Positions 1 through 12,176 of a stretch of DNA of 64,000 nt are shown in pieces. The number at the start of each line of letters is the position of its first letter. Position 1 is the stretch's first letter. Origin of the DNA: Calliphora vicina (lineage: Eukaryota > Arthropoda > Insecta > Diptera > Calliphoridae); assembly GCF_958450345.1 (NCBI RefSeq), contig NC_088782.1:109026358-109090357 (forward strand), given 5' to 3'. The notes beneath the pieces were generated by a model, which worked only from the letters and a program-made list of their open reading frames with translations, was not told the DNA's origin and did not search any database. Made by a program: the position numbers and the translations under genes.

Positions 1-1300
1 GAACATGACTTCTCTTGCCAATTTTTGGAATAAAAACAACCTTGACCCTCCTCCAGTTAGCCGGAACATGGTTAAGAGATAGACAGTGTTTAAATATTCT
101 ATGAAGCCTTGGGATGATTTTTGCACTTTGTAGCTAGCATCTTTGGCAAAATACCTTCAGGGCTAGGTGACTTGAATGAGAAGAAACTATCAATTTCCCA
201 TGATATCCTATCAAAGAAGACAATGTTACTGTCGATATTGGATAGAGTCCTATTTTCACTTACAATATCCGTAGCAACATCCTTGCAGCCTGGGAAGTGA
301 GTATATAGTGGGATGTCAAGTGACTCTGCTGAGGATTCGGACCAGGAGTCATCATTCCTTTTAATATATATAGGATTGAATTGCCCCTTGGCATGAACTC
401 TACTAAGTCTTGCAGAGACCTTTATGTTATCTATAGATTCACAGAATCTCCTCCATGAGTTCCTTTTTGCGACTACTATAGCTTTCTTGTAAACTTTTAA
501 ATTATCGTGATATGTTTGGCATTATTTATTGTTATTATAGCTAATGTTAAAGGCCCTACGTATTTCCATAGCTTAGATAACTCCAAATTCCACCATAGAG
601 GGAAACATTTCTTAGCCTTAGCTACTGGTAGGAAACTTCGAGAGTCTTGAAAACAGTTTTACTAAAGTTTTCCTCTATATTTTAAAGACCTGAGATCGAG
701 TCTGCAACCACTGATCTTAGCTATGCATTTTCTAAGAAAGTCCTTTAAGAACACGTCCAAGCATTTTATCACCCTGTAGCCCCGGTAAATTTCACCAGAG
801 TCAAAACGAGAGAACTAGTACGTTCTATTAGCGAGCAAGTGTTTCATAACAAGCTCAGTTAATTTGGACTCAATAGCACCCCATTTTCTTACCACGTTGA
901 AGGGTCGCCTGGCAGATGTGGTCGTGGTTATTGCGGTTCCCGGAGGTCAGTTAATTTGGACTCGATAGCACCCCATTCTCTTACCACGTTGAAGGGTCGT
1001 CTGGCAGATGTGGTAGTGGTTATTGCGGTTCCCGGAGGGGTTTTCTTGTCAGCGACCTCTCTCCTTTATGACGATTTTTCTGAGAGCGATTTCGCTTGCA
1101 CGTTTTTGCAGTACAGTACTGTGTCGTTCACTCACGCTGCAGGACATTTCGACCAAAGTTTCTTGACTAGAGGCTAATAGGTCGTCTTCTGAAGATGATC
1201 CGAGATCATCGGTTTTCTTCAAGGTGTTGTTGTTGTTATTGGGTTCATTTTTGGCCTCACGAGTAGACACTTAAGGGGATGAACCATCCATGCAGTGATC
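1..1300 (-). mobile_element. Decayed non-LTR retrotransposon (LINE) pol, with possible ORF1 remnant
   Basis: Read on the minus strand, about 800 down to 1 carries broken pieces of a LINE ORF2 in the order endonuclease-RT linker then start of reverse transcriptase. Visible motifs are WWNxELxKLxK near 600, a KKAIVVAKRNSWRRFCESI stretch near 470, FFSFKSPSPEGILPKML near 150 and VFIPKIGKRSHV at the window edge. The last two are the conserved start of RT in Jockey/R1-type LINEs. Stops and frameshifts break it, so it is a pseudogene, and the catalytic FADD box lies outside the window. A 73-residue open frame at 1049-1270 could be an ORF1 (gag-like) remnant, but I cannot recognise it. Clade is uncertain. 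Confidence 0.7.
856..1039. repeat. 92-bp tandem duplication (two copies)
   Basis: The block starting CAGTTAATTTGGACTC at 856 recurs at 948 with only a few substitutions and runs to the shared CCCGGAGG near 1036. The period is 92 bp. It lies in the putative ORF1 part of the decayed LINE. The high identity suggests a recent local duplication, later than the decay of the element. Confidence 0.85.
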
Positions 1301-1606
1301 ATGGACTAGACAAAAGTAGTTACAACCGGCAAGTTTCCTAGCACCGGAGGGGTGTTGTTAGCGTCTAATCTTCTTTTACCACTAATTAGCCATTCAGGTT
1401 ATCGGTACTGCTACCAACCATGTTAACCTTACAAGTGGGGGAAGGGATGAAAAAGGGTGGAGAAGGGATAAAAAGGGATTGGGAAAGAGATGGGAGGATA
1501 ACCTTTGTTTTTTGAGTTCATTATCTCATAAGTTGACCCTACAAAAGCGGTATCCACAACCAAGATAAAAACCACAGCCAGCACTAAATCCGCCACAACG
1601 AGATTG

Positions 1607-1860
1607 TTATCCAGGTGGCAGAAAAAATATTAAATTATTTGATGTGCCAACTCGGGAGCAAGTCACATACACAAAACATGAATTTTCCAAATATAAGCCA
1701 GCAATAGTCAACGATTGGCCTTGTGCTTTGTTAATGGTTATAGTAAAGGCAAGACGAAACGTGCACTGGAGCTGCTTGAATTTATGTGGAAAGTCGTTGG
1801 GAATCATCGGTACGCGTGGAATCAGTACATATTTGCTTTTGAATATTCCAAAGATTATTT
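1607..1860 (-). pseudogene. Helitron/Helentron helicase C-terminal fragment
   Basis: The minus strand encodes the tail of a Pif1-like helicase of rolling-circle transposons. IPRVPMIPNDFPHKFKQLQ is followed by RLAFTITINKAQGQSL (helicase motif with INKAQGQ) and then FVYVTCSRVGTSNNLIFF, the usual YVACSRVGTPxNL end. The rest of the Rep-helicase polyprotein is missing here, so this is a 3' fragment of a formerly autonomous element. Non-autonomous relatives (Helentron-like and Helitron-like repeats) are common in the same window, but a direct link to any of them is not shown. Confidence 0.82.
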
Positions 1861-3758
1861 CGTTGCATAATTTTGACGATCCATTTTGCGTGTACCTATC
1901 TGATTCAGTTTAGGTTTGCAAGGGAGCTTGAATATCTTGCTGATGCTCTTTAAAGAACGACGTGCATTGAGTTCTTGGTGTATAATAATCAAAAATATAA
2001 ATATATATGTGCATATATGCACGTACATAAAATAGCTTATTGCAAGCATATATTGTATGTCTGCTTGCATGTTGTTACAATTTTTAGCCTCAACACCAAA
2101 AATTCTTTTTGGTTTGTTGCTTTAAAGAATTATGGCTGTTGTTGCAGTTTGTTTTATATTTATCCCTGCCCCCTGCACTTCTTCTAACACATTTGAAATA
2201 CATTTTTCTGGTCCACCCATAACAAAGTAAAGTAAAATAAAATCTAACGAAAATATAAAAAAAATCCACATTCACTTACACACTCTGGTCATAATATGCA
2301 CATACATAAATTTCTACATACTTTTCTTCATGTGTATGGTACACTCGTATGCATGAATACTTGCATATTTGAAAGTACCAGTTTGTATGTTTCAGTGTAC
2401 ATCATGTAACTATGCAAAAATGCCCTGTGGCATTTGTTTTTTAAGCTTTTTCGTGTTTTAAACGTCAAAAAAAAAACTAAAAAAAGAGAAGTGAAATAAA
2501 AATAACAAAAATGTAACGAAAATATTTTATTTTAAATTGTTAGGAAATGTTTACACTAACATTATTTAGTTATTTCGTGTAGACACGAGTACAATGCAAG
2601 GCACACAATACAAGTGACTACAACTTGTAATAAATAGTGTTTCCTCTGCGTTTTGCTTATTTTGGAGGAGTTTTCTTTTTTTTTTCCTATATTTTTCTAG
2701 AATTACTCTGTGAAAAAGTAAAAGAAATGTCGTATTTTGTCAATGTCATTCTCACAAAAGAATGCTGGGAAATGTGGTTTATTTATATTTTATTTATTTT
2801 TTTGTATTGCAACGGAAATATATGATTTTACGGTTTATGGTTTTAGTATCATTTGTGTGACCCTTAAATTTATAATTTAAGCCATTATTCAAAAGATATT
2901 TTTTAGTAATGAACATTCATAGTTTGTTAATTCATTAACAAATCTAACATAGATTGCAATTCGTAAGTTTGACAGCTTCTTTTTTCACACACGATTTGAA
3001 TAAACATTAGGTGTGTTCGCGTACTTTCCACAAAAAAATGTCCTGTAACTTTATTTTAGAGAGTAAAAATAAATTACTCTCAATCTGAAAACCCTGTCAC
3101 TATTTACATTTGTAAATACATTTAATTTCTTGTGTAATACATTTAATTTCCTATATAATCATATTGTTAGGGATACTCATCCATTAGGGATACTGGTGCA
3201 GCCGTCCTTAATTTCACCACAATAGGACCAGGCTTCAAATAACTAGGACCAAAACAGTGTTTAAAATTGAGATATTTACATACATATATAAATAGGGTTA
3301 TGGGTTTTTTGCCAGTTTTTTTAAATTAAAATAAAAATTTTCGTTTCGGAATTTATATTGAAACGACAATAAAAAACTAAAATTTGTTTTCTATATAAAT
3401 TCCCAAATGGAAATTTTTATTTTCTTTAAAATAAAAATGGTAATTTCCACTAAAACCTTCCTTTTGGTGCACCCTGTAATGAATCAAGGTAAATACAATA
3501 TATTTAAAGATCACTCTTTTAGCTAAAATCGCTTCATACATTTCTTATTCCTCAGATCAATAGTTTAAAAAGATACAATTTTTTATAAGCAAAGGATTGC
3601 ATATTTTTGTTTAGATAAGTTAATTACACAAAAAAAATTCGGTCCAAAAGTACGCCCTATATTTTTAAAAAAGCAGACCAAGGAATGGCAAAATTTAAAT
3701 TTTGAAATGCCAATAACTCGGTATAGGCATTGAGAACTATCTTTCCAAAAATATGTAT
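1861..3758. other. AT-rich intergenic DNA, no gene seen
   Basis: Only short AT-driven reading frames occur. There are homopolymer runs and an imperfect inverted repeat near 3305-3445 (ATAAAAATTTTC-type arms). I see no protein family motif or structured RNA. Confidence 0.6.
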
Positions 3759-4502
3759 AACAAGTAAGAAAGTATGGTCGGTCAAGCCCGACCATATAAT
3801 ACCCTACACCAAGTAAATGAGTAAAAATATTTTTCTTTTAAAATATCAATAATTTATATTTTTGAGTGATTTTCGGAAGTGGGCCTTATATGGGAGCTAT
3901 GACCAATTATGGACCGATCACCATAAAATTAGGTCGTGTGATTTATGTCTATATTAAAGTTAACTATGTTGAATTTTGTGTGTATACCAACATTTTTAAG
4001 CGATTTATGCACGTTAAAGTGATTTTCGGAAGCGGGTCTATATGGGAGCTATGACTAATTATGGACCGATCGTAACAAAACTTAGTGACATGAATTTTGT
4101 ATATATAAAACTTATTTGGAGCTAAATTTGTGTAGATACATAGATAAATTAAACATTTATGACCGATAAAGTCCAATTTCGAGGGGACATTTGTATGGGG
4201 GCTAGGTGAAATAATGGACCGATTTCAGCCAGTTTCAATAGGCTTGGTCCCTGGGCCGAAAAAGTAATATGTACCAAATTTCATCGAAATATCTTCAAAA
4301 TTGCGACCTGTACTCTGCGCACAAGGTTTACATGGACAGCCAGCCAACCAGACGGACGGACGGACATCGTTTAATCGACTCAGAAAGTGATTCTAAGTCG
4401 ATCGCTATACTTTAAGGTGGGTGTTAGACTAATATTTTTGGGCGTTACAAACATCTGTACAAACGCATAATACCCTAACAACTATGGTGGTGTAGGGTAT
4501 AA
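3759..4502 (-). mobile_element. DINE-1/Helentron-like non-autonomous element, family A
   Basis: Starts with AACAAGTAAG and the hairpin ATGGTCGG/CCGACCAT, then ATACCCTACACC. It ends with CTATGGTGGTGTAGGGTATA. The inside holds CAGACGGACGGACGGAC followed by TTAATCGACTC, which in reverse complement resembles the GAGTCGATTAAGC...GTCCGTCTGTCCGT core known from Drosophila DINE-1. The 3' hairpin plus CTTACTTGTT end (read on minus) is also DINE-1/Helentron-like. No transposase is encoded. Sibling copies lie near 7117, 9372 and 26707. Confidence 0.8.
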
Positions 4503-4767
4503 AAATCATTGAAATCGGATGGGAAACAAAAAAGTGACACGTGTTTAAAAATTTTACATGTACTTTGAGCCCCCATAAAAATATATAAAACACGAGAACA
4601 ACAAAGATCCGTATTTTCAACGCATGTGTCAATCGACCCTTTTCTACGGAAGTGAAAACCTGACCCGATCAGGCAGCGGCTACAAGTTTTTTTTATAAAT
4701 AAAAGCATTATATGTGGCATACATAATTGGTCAATTCACAAAGTCTCCTATCATGTCATAATTTCCA

Positions 4768-6040
4768 GCTCTTTTTCTTGATTAAACGCTTATTGGTCAA
4801 GTTACAAACGATTTTAGATATTTTGAATATATAAAAATCACAGATCGAGCTCTTTTTTATGATTAAACGCTTATTTTGGTCAGAAATATGAGTGATCACA
4901 GATCGAGCTCCTTTTCTTGATTAAACGCTTATTGGCCAAGTTATTATCGAATTTAGATATTTTAAGTTTTTATATAAAAAATCGAGTTTTGGTCAGAAAT
5001 ATGAGTGAATACTGATCGAGCTCCTTTTCTTGATTAAACGCTTATTGGCCAAGTTATTATCGAATTTAGATATTTTAAGTTTTTATATAAAACAAGTAAG
5101 AGTGCTATATTCGGCTGTGCCGAATCTTATATACCCTTCACCAAATTATACTTCAAAATTTTAAATATTTTTAGATAAACAAAATTTAATTTTTTTTCCA
5201 GTTGTTTTTTTTTAATTTTTTGGAAAAAAAAATTTTTCGATTGTTTTTTTAAATTTTTTTTTTAAATTTTAAAATAAAAAATTTTTTAAATTTTTAAAAA
5301 AAATTTTTTTTTTTTAAATTTAAAACATTTTTTTTTGTTTTTTAAATTTTTTTTTTTGAAAATTCGGGTTAAAATTTTTTTTCCCGATTTTGGCCCATTG
5401 TAGGTCCAACTTACTATGGTCTTATATAAGTCGTTGCAAATGTCTTTGAAATATCTATCATTAGATATCCATATTGTCTATATTAATGTCTTAATAATCC
5501 AGATATAGGTAAAAAAAATTGGTCAAAAATCGAGGTTGTCTTGGTTTTTTCCTCATATCTCAGCCATTTGTGGACCGATTTTGCTTATTTTAAATAGCAA
5601 AATTCTCGAAAGCATGTCTGACAGAATTATTGATGATTTGGATCCCGAAGATATCTGGGGTCTTCAGAAAACTGATTTCAACAGACAGACAGACAGACAT
5701 ACAGACAGACGGACATGGCTTAATCGACTCCGCTATCTATAAGGATCCAGAATATATATACTTTATAGGGTCGGAAATGAAAAATGTAGAAATTACAAAC
5801 GGAATGACAAACTTATATATACCCTTCTCACGAAGGTGAAGGGTATGAAGGGTATTTGGTCAGAAATACGGCTGATCACAGATTGAGCTCCGTTTCTTGA
5901 TTAAACGTTTATTGGCAAAGTTATTAGCGAATTTAGATATTTTGAGTTTTTATATAAAAATCGATTTTTGTTAAGAAATATGAGTGATCACAGATCGAGC
6001 TCCTTTTTTGATTAAACGCTTATTGGCCAAGTTATTATCG
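4768..6040. repeat. About 112-bp tandem satellite, split by a transposon
   Basis: The motif GATTAAACGCTTATTGG recurs at about 4780, 4861, 4919, 5032, 5899 and 6010. Full-unit spacing is 113 bp (4919 to 5032) and 111 bp (5899 to 6010); other units are shortened. Each unit carries GATCGAGCTCC, a TTATTATCGAATTTAGATATTTT stretch and GGTCAGAAATATGAGTGATC. The array resumes after the Helentron-like insertion at 5091-5854. Confidence 0.85.
5091..5854 (-). mobile_element. DINE-1/Helentron-like element, family B, inside satellite
   Basis: Begins AACAAGTAAG, then the perfect hairpin TTCGGC-TGT-GCCGAA and TTATATACCCTTCACC. It has a long A/T homopolymer section (5160-5370), a (CAGA)n block with CGGACATGGC near 5685-5717, and ends ACCCTTCTCACGAAGGTGAAGGGTAT. 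The reverse complement reads as a DINE-1-like unit (TATACCC start, microsatellite core, hairpin, CTTACTTGTT end). It interrupts a satellite unit, so it is younger than the array. Confidence 0.82.
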
Positions 6041-7116
6041 TTTTGATATATTTTTATCGCAATCGATAAAAAAAAAAGCATTTTTCTCCATTTTAATCGT
6101 TTATGATCATCGATCTTTCAATCAAAATGTGTCACTCTCGCTCTGCCCAGCAAAAACTTTTCTTACAAATAAGCCGAAAAATAAGGGGAATTTGACGATT
6201 CAACTACTTATTTTTCTACTGTAAGAAGTCATTATTTTTGTTCGCGATGTCCCAAATATTATCCTTTATATTTTGGCCAGAAATAAGTTGTTTTGTTAGT
6301 AGAGTTATTTATAGAATTTTTATTTACACAAAAAAATAAAAATAAAAAAAATAAGTCTCAGACCCGATTCGAACCTGCAACCTTCTGTTTGGTAGTCTGC
6401 CGTTGTGCTCACTACACCACTTCTTAGTTGTTTCATTGTGCATCAAATAATGGTTTTCACACAGTAATGCAATATTCTTTTCTGTTTTTCTAAAAATAAA
6501 CATGCAATAAAAAAATTGGCAAATTGAAAAAAAGTAAGTTTTTTTGTTTTGTTTGTTTATTTTGTTTTTTTAGACTTTACTACTTAAAAAGTAAGTTATT
6601 AAAAAAGACATTATTAAAAAGACATTGTAGCATTTGTAAGCGAAGTTTTTGCTGGGTGTTTGTGCTGGGTGTTTGTGCTGCTGCCAGCGCGCTGCTTGCG
6701 GCGTGCAGTCTTTTTCCTTGAAAACCGGGTTCGTTGTATTTTATTTATGCGAACTTTAAAAAAAACGAATATGGGAATTTTTTGGCTATTTTTTTTTTAA
6801 ATTTTACTACTATTTTTTACAACTACTCTTTGACTTACTACTACTACTTCAATACAACTATGTAATGATATTCTAATTCAGCGATTTTCTAACAATTTAA
6901 TTAATCCACGATTTTTTTTCATGTATGACGAAAAAAAATTATTTTAAATTTTTTAGATGATGATTTTTTTTTTATTCTTCGTCTATTTTTTTAATTTTGG
7001 CTGCGACGACATGCGACAAATAAATTTGGTTTATTTTTTTTCATCCAAAAAACAATTTTTTCATTCAAGAAGAAAATTAAATATTTTTAGATAAAAATAA
7101 GAAATTAATTTTTTTA
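6041..7116. other. Low-complexity intergenic DNA containing a SINE head
   Basis: Mostly T-rich and A-rich runs. Apart from the tRNA-like block annotated separately near 6350-6425, only a short GC-rich patch with an imperfect TGTGCTGGGTGTT repeat (6650-6712) stands out. No gene seen. Confidence 0.55.
6350..6425 (-). repeat. tRNA-like sequence, probable SINE head
   Basis: On the minus strand a block reads TGGTGTAGTGAGCACAACGG (A-box-like), then a degenerate anticodon arm, CAGAAGGTTGCAGGTTCGAA and ATCGGG. The B box GGTTCGAATC is intact. Layout and wording resemble eukaryotic Arg/Trp-type tRNAs, but the acceptor and anticodon stems do not pair well and T-rich DNA follows. I take it as a tRNA-derived SINE head or tRNA pseudogene, not a working tRNA. 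Confidence 0.6.
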
Positions 7117-7516
7117 GGTGAAATAATGGACCGATTTCAGCCAGTTTCAATAGGCTTGGTCCTTGTGCCGAAAAAGTAATATGTACCAAATTTGATCGAA
7201 ATATCTTCAAAATTGCGACCTGTACTCTGCGCACAAGGTTTACATGGACAGCCAGCCAGACGGACGGACGGACGGACGGACGGACATCGTTTAATCGACT
7301 CAGAAAGTGATTCTAAGTCGAGCGGTATACTTTAAGGTGGGTGTTAGACTAATATTTTTGGGCGTTACAAACATCTGCACAAACGCATAATACCCTCCCC
7401 ACTATGGTGGTGTAGGGTATAATTATTGATATTTTAAAAGAAAAATATTTTTACTCATTTACTTGGTGTAGGGTATTATATGGTCGGGCTTGACCGTCCA
7501 TACTTTCTTACTTGTT
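7117..7516. mobile_element. Fold-back composite of two family-A Helentron-like ends
   Basis: The part 7117-7420 is the 5' half of a family-A element in minus orientation (GGTGAAATAATGGACCG, GGACGGACGGACGG block, GGTGGTGTAGGGTATA). It runs directly into the opposite end in plus orientation (7421-7516), ending TATGGTCGGGCTTGACCGTCCATACTTTCTTACTTGTT. The element is therefore rearranged, with one arm inverted and much of the interior missing. Confidence 0.78.
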
Positions 7517-8088
7517 AGAATATTAATTTTTTACTTTCTGACTTTTAAAACCATTGTCGTGAAAACATTGTTTATTAAACCGCTAAACAAAATCTCTAAA
7601 TTACCAACACTGTGTGTGTCAAGACGAATTTATATATGGTGACCTCAACTATACATCTGTCCACAGCTGATTTCCCAGGCAAACGTCAAGCTCAATACCT
7701 AAAAAATAATTCGCCGCATCAACTAATGTCAAACTCCATATACAAACAAATAAACGAATTCGCCTGATTTTTTCGTGCTGCCACCTAGAATAAATTCGCC
7801 TTGGTGTGTGTGAAAGAAAATCAGCCGACTGCAGTTTTTTTATTTTGTGTGTCAGGCAGAGATTTTAGCAAAAAAAAATCAGTGTAAAAATTATTTTCTT
7901 GTTATTTTGTGCATAACAAATTAAATTATTTAATCCAATCAAGCCGATAATTGCAAAACGCATAAGCGTTTCCATAAAAAATTAATCTAATTGTAAAGAT
8001 ATTAATGAGAGAATTAAATAAATAAGCGAAAAAATTACGACTGATTGCAATAAATTGACGGTGAAATTTTTGTCTACTAACATCAACA
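7517..8088 (+). promoter_or_regulatory. Presumed promoter and 5' UTR of mop
   Basis: This is the unique DNA between the last upstream repeat and the mop start codon. The ATG at 8089 has a good fly context (CATCAACAATGG, A at -3). No clear TATA box or experimentally known start can be read, so only the position supports the call. Confidence 0.4.
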
Positions 8089-11000
8089 ATGGAGGCAGTT
8101 CCACGACTGCATATGCTGTCTTTTCCCAATAAATCCAGTCCGGAAGGTACTTCTTTTGCTGGCTTAAAGAAAGTAAGTGGGGATTTCTTAAAATTAAAAG
8201 AAATTTTAAGCGAAATTAACAAAAGAAAAGCAATTGGAAAATTTTTCTTTTTCAAAGGGGAAAGAGGGAGGGGTGTCTGATTGTGAAAAACTGACTCATC
8301 TGTTTTTATTGTTTTTTTGTTGTTATAATTGTTTGTTATTCCACCAAGTGCATTTACATTTTTTAACAAGTCTTTGTTGTGTTTTATCTGTTTTCTTACA
8401 CTCCCTTAAATCAATAAACTAGTACATTGCCGAATTTTATCAGGAGAATCCCGACAATTATTCCAAAGAACTTTATGCTTTAGAAACTTTACGCAATCAA
8501 GCTTTAAATACACCCAAGGATAATTGTGCCATTCTCAAGCGTTACTTTTGCCAGCTGGAATCATTGCTCAATCGTTTTCCCAAGTTGCGGGACAAGAAAG
8601 TCATCTTCCAATTCACCTGGAAAGATTTATACAACAGCAAGGTACAGGAATATAATGATATCGGCTATGAACAGGCGGCTGTTTTGTACAATGTTGCAGC
8701 AGCTCATACACAAGCCGGTGCTGCAGTTAATCGCACCGACATAGAGGGCATGAAGTTGGCTTGTACTCATTTCCAGTGTGCCGCCTGGGCTTTTGGGGAG
8801 ATACGCGAACGTTATATTAATATGGATGAGTTTGGTGACTGTTTTACTACCGAACTGTTGGTGTTTATGCAACAAGTCTCCTTTGCCCAGGCTCAGGAAT
8901 GTATATTGGAGAAATCGTTGATTGATAATCGTAAACCAAATATTGTGGCTAAAGTAACAGCTCAAATAGTGGTGTACTATGGCGCTGCCTTGGCTGCTTT
9001 ACTCACGGGCGGAGATGATGGCCCGGTGGCTCATGTTGTTGATTCTGCTGTTTACAAGCAGTGGAAGAAATATGTTCGCTTCAAGATTTCCTATTTGAGT
9101 TCAATTTTGTATTTGTATCAAGGCCAGCATGCTGAGGAGCAGAGGAAAATGGGTGAAAGGGTTACATTATATGAGGTGAGTAAAATTAAACGTATTTTTT
9201 TTAATATTATGTTTATTTTAAATATGTAAAGAAGGTCTTGAATTATATTTCTCAACAATGATGTTTACAATATATCTTGGACATGTAAGGTTGCTGAAGA
9301 CCTCCTTGTCAGGATAGAAAATACATTCCAATAAGCTTTACAATGTATTCTTTGAATTATTACATATTAAAAACAAGTAAGAAAGTATGGTCGGTCAAGC
9401 CCGACCATATAATACCCTACACTAAGTAAAAGAGCAAAAAAAAATTTTCTTTTAAAATTTCAATAATTTATATTTTTGAGTGATTTTCGGAAGTGGGCCT
9501 TATATGGGGGCTATGACCAATTATGGACCGATCACCATGAAATTAGGTCGTGTGATTTATGTGTATATTGAAGTTAACTATGTTGAATTTTGTGTGTTTA
9601 CCAACATTTTTAAGCGATTTATGCACGTTAAAGTGATTTTCGGAAGCGGGTCTATATGGGAGCTATGACTAATTATGGACCGATCGTAACAAAATTTGGT
9701 GACATGATTTTTGTGTATATAAAACTTATTTGGAGTGGAATTTGTGGAGATACATATATAAATTAAACATTTATGACCGATAAAGTCCAATTTCGGGAGG
9801 ACATTTGTATGGGGGCTAGGTGAAATAATGGATCGATTTCAGCCAGTTTCAATAGGCTTGGTCCTTGAGCCGAAAAAATAATATGTATCAAATTTCATCG
9901 AAATATCTTCAAAATTGCGACCTGTACTCTGCGCACAAGGTTTACATGGACAGCCAGCCAGCCAGCCAGCCAGCCAACCAGACGGACGGACGGACGGACG
10001 GACATCGCTTAATCGACTCAGAAAGTGATTCTAAGTCGATCGGTATACTTTAAGGTGGGTGTTAGACTAATATTTTTGGGCGTTACAAACATCTGCACAA
10101 ACGCATAATACCCTCCCCACTATGGTGGTGTAGGGTATAATGAACTTACTGTCGCATATAGTGTACAAGACTTTCAAAAACGTTAAAGAATACATTACTT
10201 ATTATGTTTCTATGCTGAAAGATAACAATTGTTAATTGAAAAGATTTAATTCTACCCAGTAATCAATCAAAAGTTTATGATATTACTGGGCAAGTCCCAC
10301 AGCACACATTACACAGATATGAATCAGCTGGTTGCAGTAATATGGCAATAGAAAACATACAAAAGAAAATATCAAAATTGTTGTAGTTTGAAAAGGGCGA
10401 CAAATATATCACACTCGTTGCCTATTAAAAATGGTGTTTTCTTCTCTCGCCCTGCAAACCACAACCATTAGAAGTGGTTGTAAAACATTAAAATAACACT
10501 ACGGACCGATATTGCTTTTTGAGAACTATCATTTGTTTCGTTTCTGTGTAATCTGTGCCCCCAACAAAATGTTCAGGCCGACTATAGATTAAAATCGGTA
10601 AAAATATATTTGAACCCGAAGTTTTTTCATCAAGATTTATTTTTCACCAAAACAATTTTGGTAAAAAATTCGTGTTAAAAAATATTTTTCCCGATTTTAA
10701 CAATAAAAAAAATTGTACCAAAATAAATTTGTTTAACCCAAAAATTTTTCCCTCAAAATAATTTTCATCAAAACATTTCTTTCATCAAAAATTGTTTTTA
10801 TTAATCTTTATCTTAAAGTATACTTTGGTGAAGGTTCGGCACAGGTTTTTAAATTAAATGAATTCAAAAAACTTTATATTTAGTAATAAAGTTAATGCAG
10901 TATAATTTATTGCTACTACTTACTATTAACAAGCATTTTTCATAATTTTCTCAGGCCGCTGGTGAAAAACTCGAAGAAGCTCGCAAAGAATCCAAAGGTC

Positions 11001-12176
11001 TACCCGATATAAAAGAGATCAATGAATCGCTCATATTCACCGCCGATGTGGTTGAGGCAAAACGTAAAAATGCTAAAAATGAAAATGAGTTCATCTACCA
11101 TGAATCTGTACCCGAATTAGCCACCATAAGTGCTGTTCAAGGTGCAAATCTTGTGAATGGCATCGGCTTTTCTGCCACAGATCCCGATGTAGCTGGTGAG
11201 GATATATTTGCTCGTCTAGTGCCGATGAAGGCCCACGAGGCTAGTTCTATGTACAGCGAAGAAAAAGCTAAGTTATTGAGGAAATATGGCGGTAAAATTG
11301 AAGATAAAGATGGAGAATTGGCCAGTTTCATGAGTTCTCTAACACTTGATAATCTTAATATCAACGAAGAGAAGGCCAATAAAATACCCCAGGGTATTGT
11401 GGATAGATGTGCAGCCTTGAATGCCAATAAAACCGCCATACCCGAACTCATACAATCCATGTCACGTTTAGCTGAAGTTTGTGGTGATGTAGAGGCACAC
11501 CTTAGTGAGATTTCGATGATTTTACAGCAAGAGGAAAAAGAAGAAAAGGAATTTCAACAGTTGACCGGAGTGCAACGCACCCCAAATGCTCATATTACCG
11601 AATTAACCAGAGAATTCCAGAAATACACTGAGGCCCACAATAGGGCGGGCGAATCGAATGACACTTTACGCAAAGCCATGGAGTTGCACATTAACAATTT
11701 GAAAATCTTGGCCAAACCTTTGCAAGATATACAACAATCTGTGCCCAAATTAAGTTCAGAACTCAATACCGCCGAAGTTTTCAAAGATGTGAAACTAATT
11801 GTTAATAAAGTTAATGAAATGAAGGCCCAACGTTCACAATTTCATGCTGATTTGCGTATAGCTGTCAATGATGATGACATCACCAGTAAAATTATAGCCC
11901 ACGATTGTGAGGAAGATTTGCAGTCTTTGTTTGATCGTGAAATGGCCAAACATGAACGTTTAACCCAGTTGATAGATCAAAATCTCTTGGCTCAGGAGAA
12001 TATTTTAAAGGCTTTAACTGAATCGTATGCCAAGGCAGCTCCGGTTCTGAAGACTTTGGCAGATGTTAAAAATAAACGTGAAGGTTTCTTTGCCTCTTTG
12101 GCGGCCTCGTATGATGTCTACGAAGATTTGTTGGCCAAATCGGTCAAGGGTTTGGAGTTTTATAATAAATTATCGG
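8089..12176 (+). CDS. mop: mop exons 1-3: BRO1 and V domains
   Basis: Exon 1 (28 codons) ends GLKK; exon 2 begins YIAEFYQENPDNYSKEL, the start of the BRO1 fold. Family signatures include GYEQAAVLYNVAAAHTQAGA, THFQCAAWAFGEIRE, FAQAQECILEKSLIDNRK and AEEQRKMGERV. Exon 3 opens with AAGEKLEEARKESK and continues through NEFIYHESVPEL and AHEASSMYSEEKAKLLRK to the helical V (Alix-type) domain with long coiled-coil stretches. BRO1 normally binds CHMP4/Shrub; the V domain binds ubiquitin or cargo in relatives. Exon 3 ends in phase 1 at TCGG|GTGAGT. Reading on into the intron gives a false stop nine codons later. Confidence 0.95.

Noticed and set aside
6350..6425. Functional tRNA gene
   Set aside because: Acceptor and anticodon stems do not pair and the anticodon loop is degenerate, so it was kept only as a SINE-like repeat.
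7926..8369. 147-residue antisense frame over mop exon 1
   Set aside because: Spans 5' UTR, exon 1 and intron 1 of mop on the opposite strand and shows no family motif.
8627..8965. 112-residue antisense frame in mop exon 2
   Set aside because: Exact shadow of the BRO1 coding exon on the other strand.
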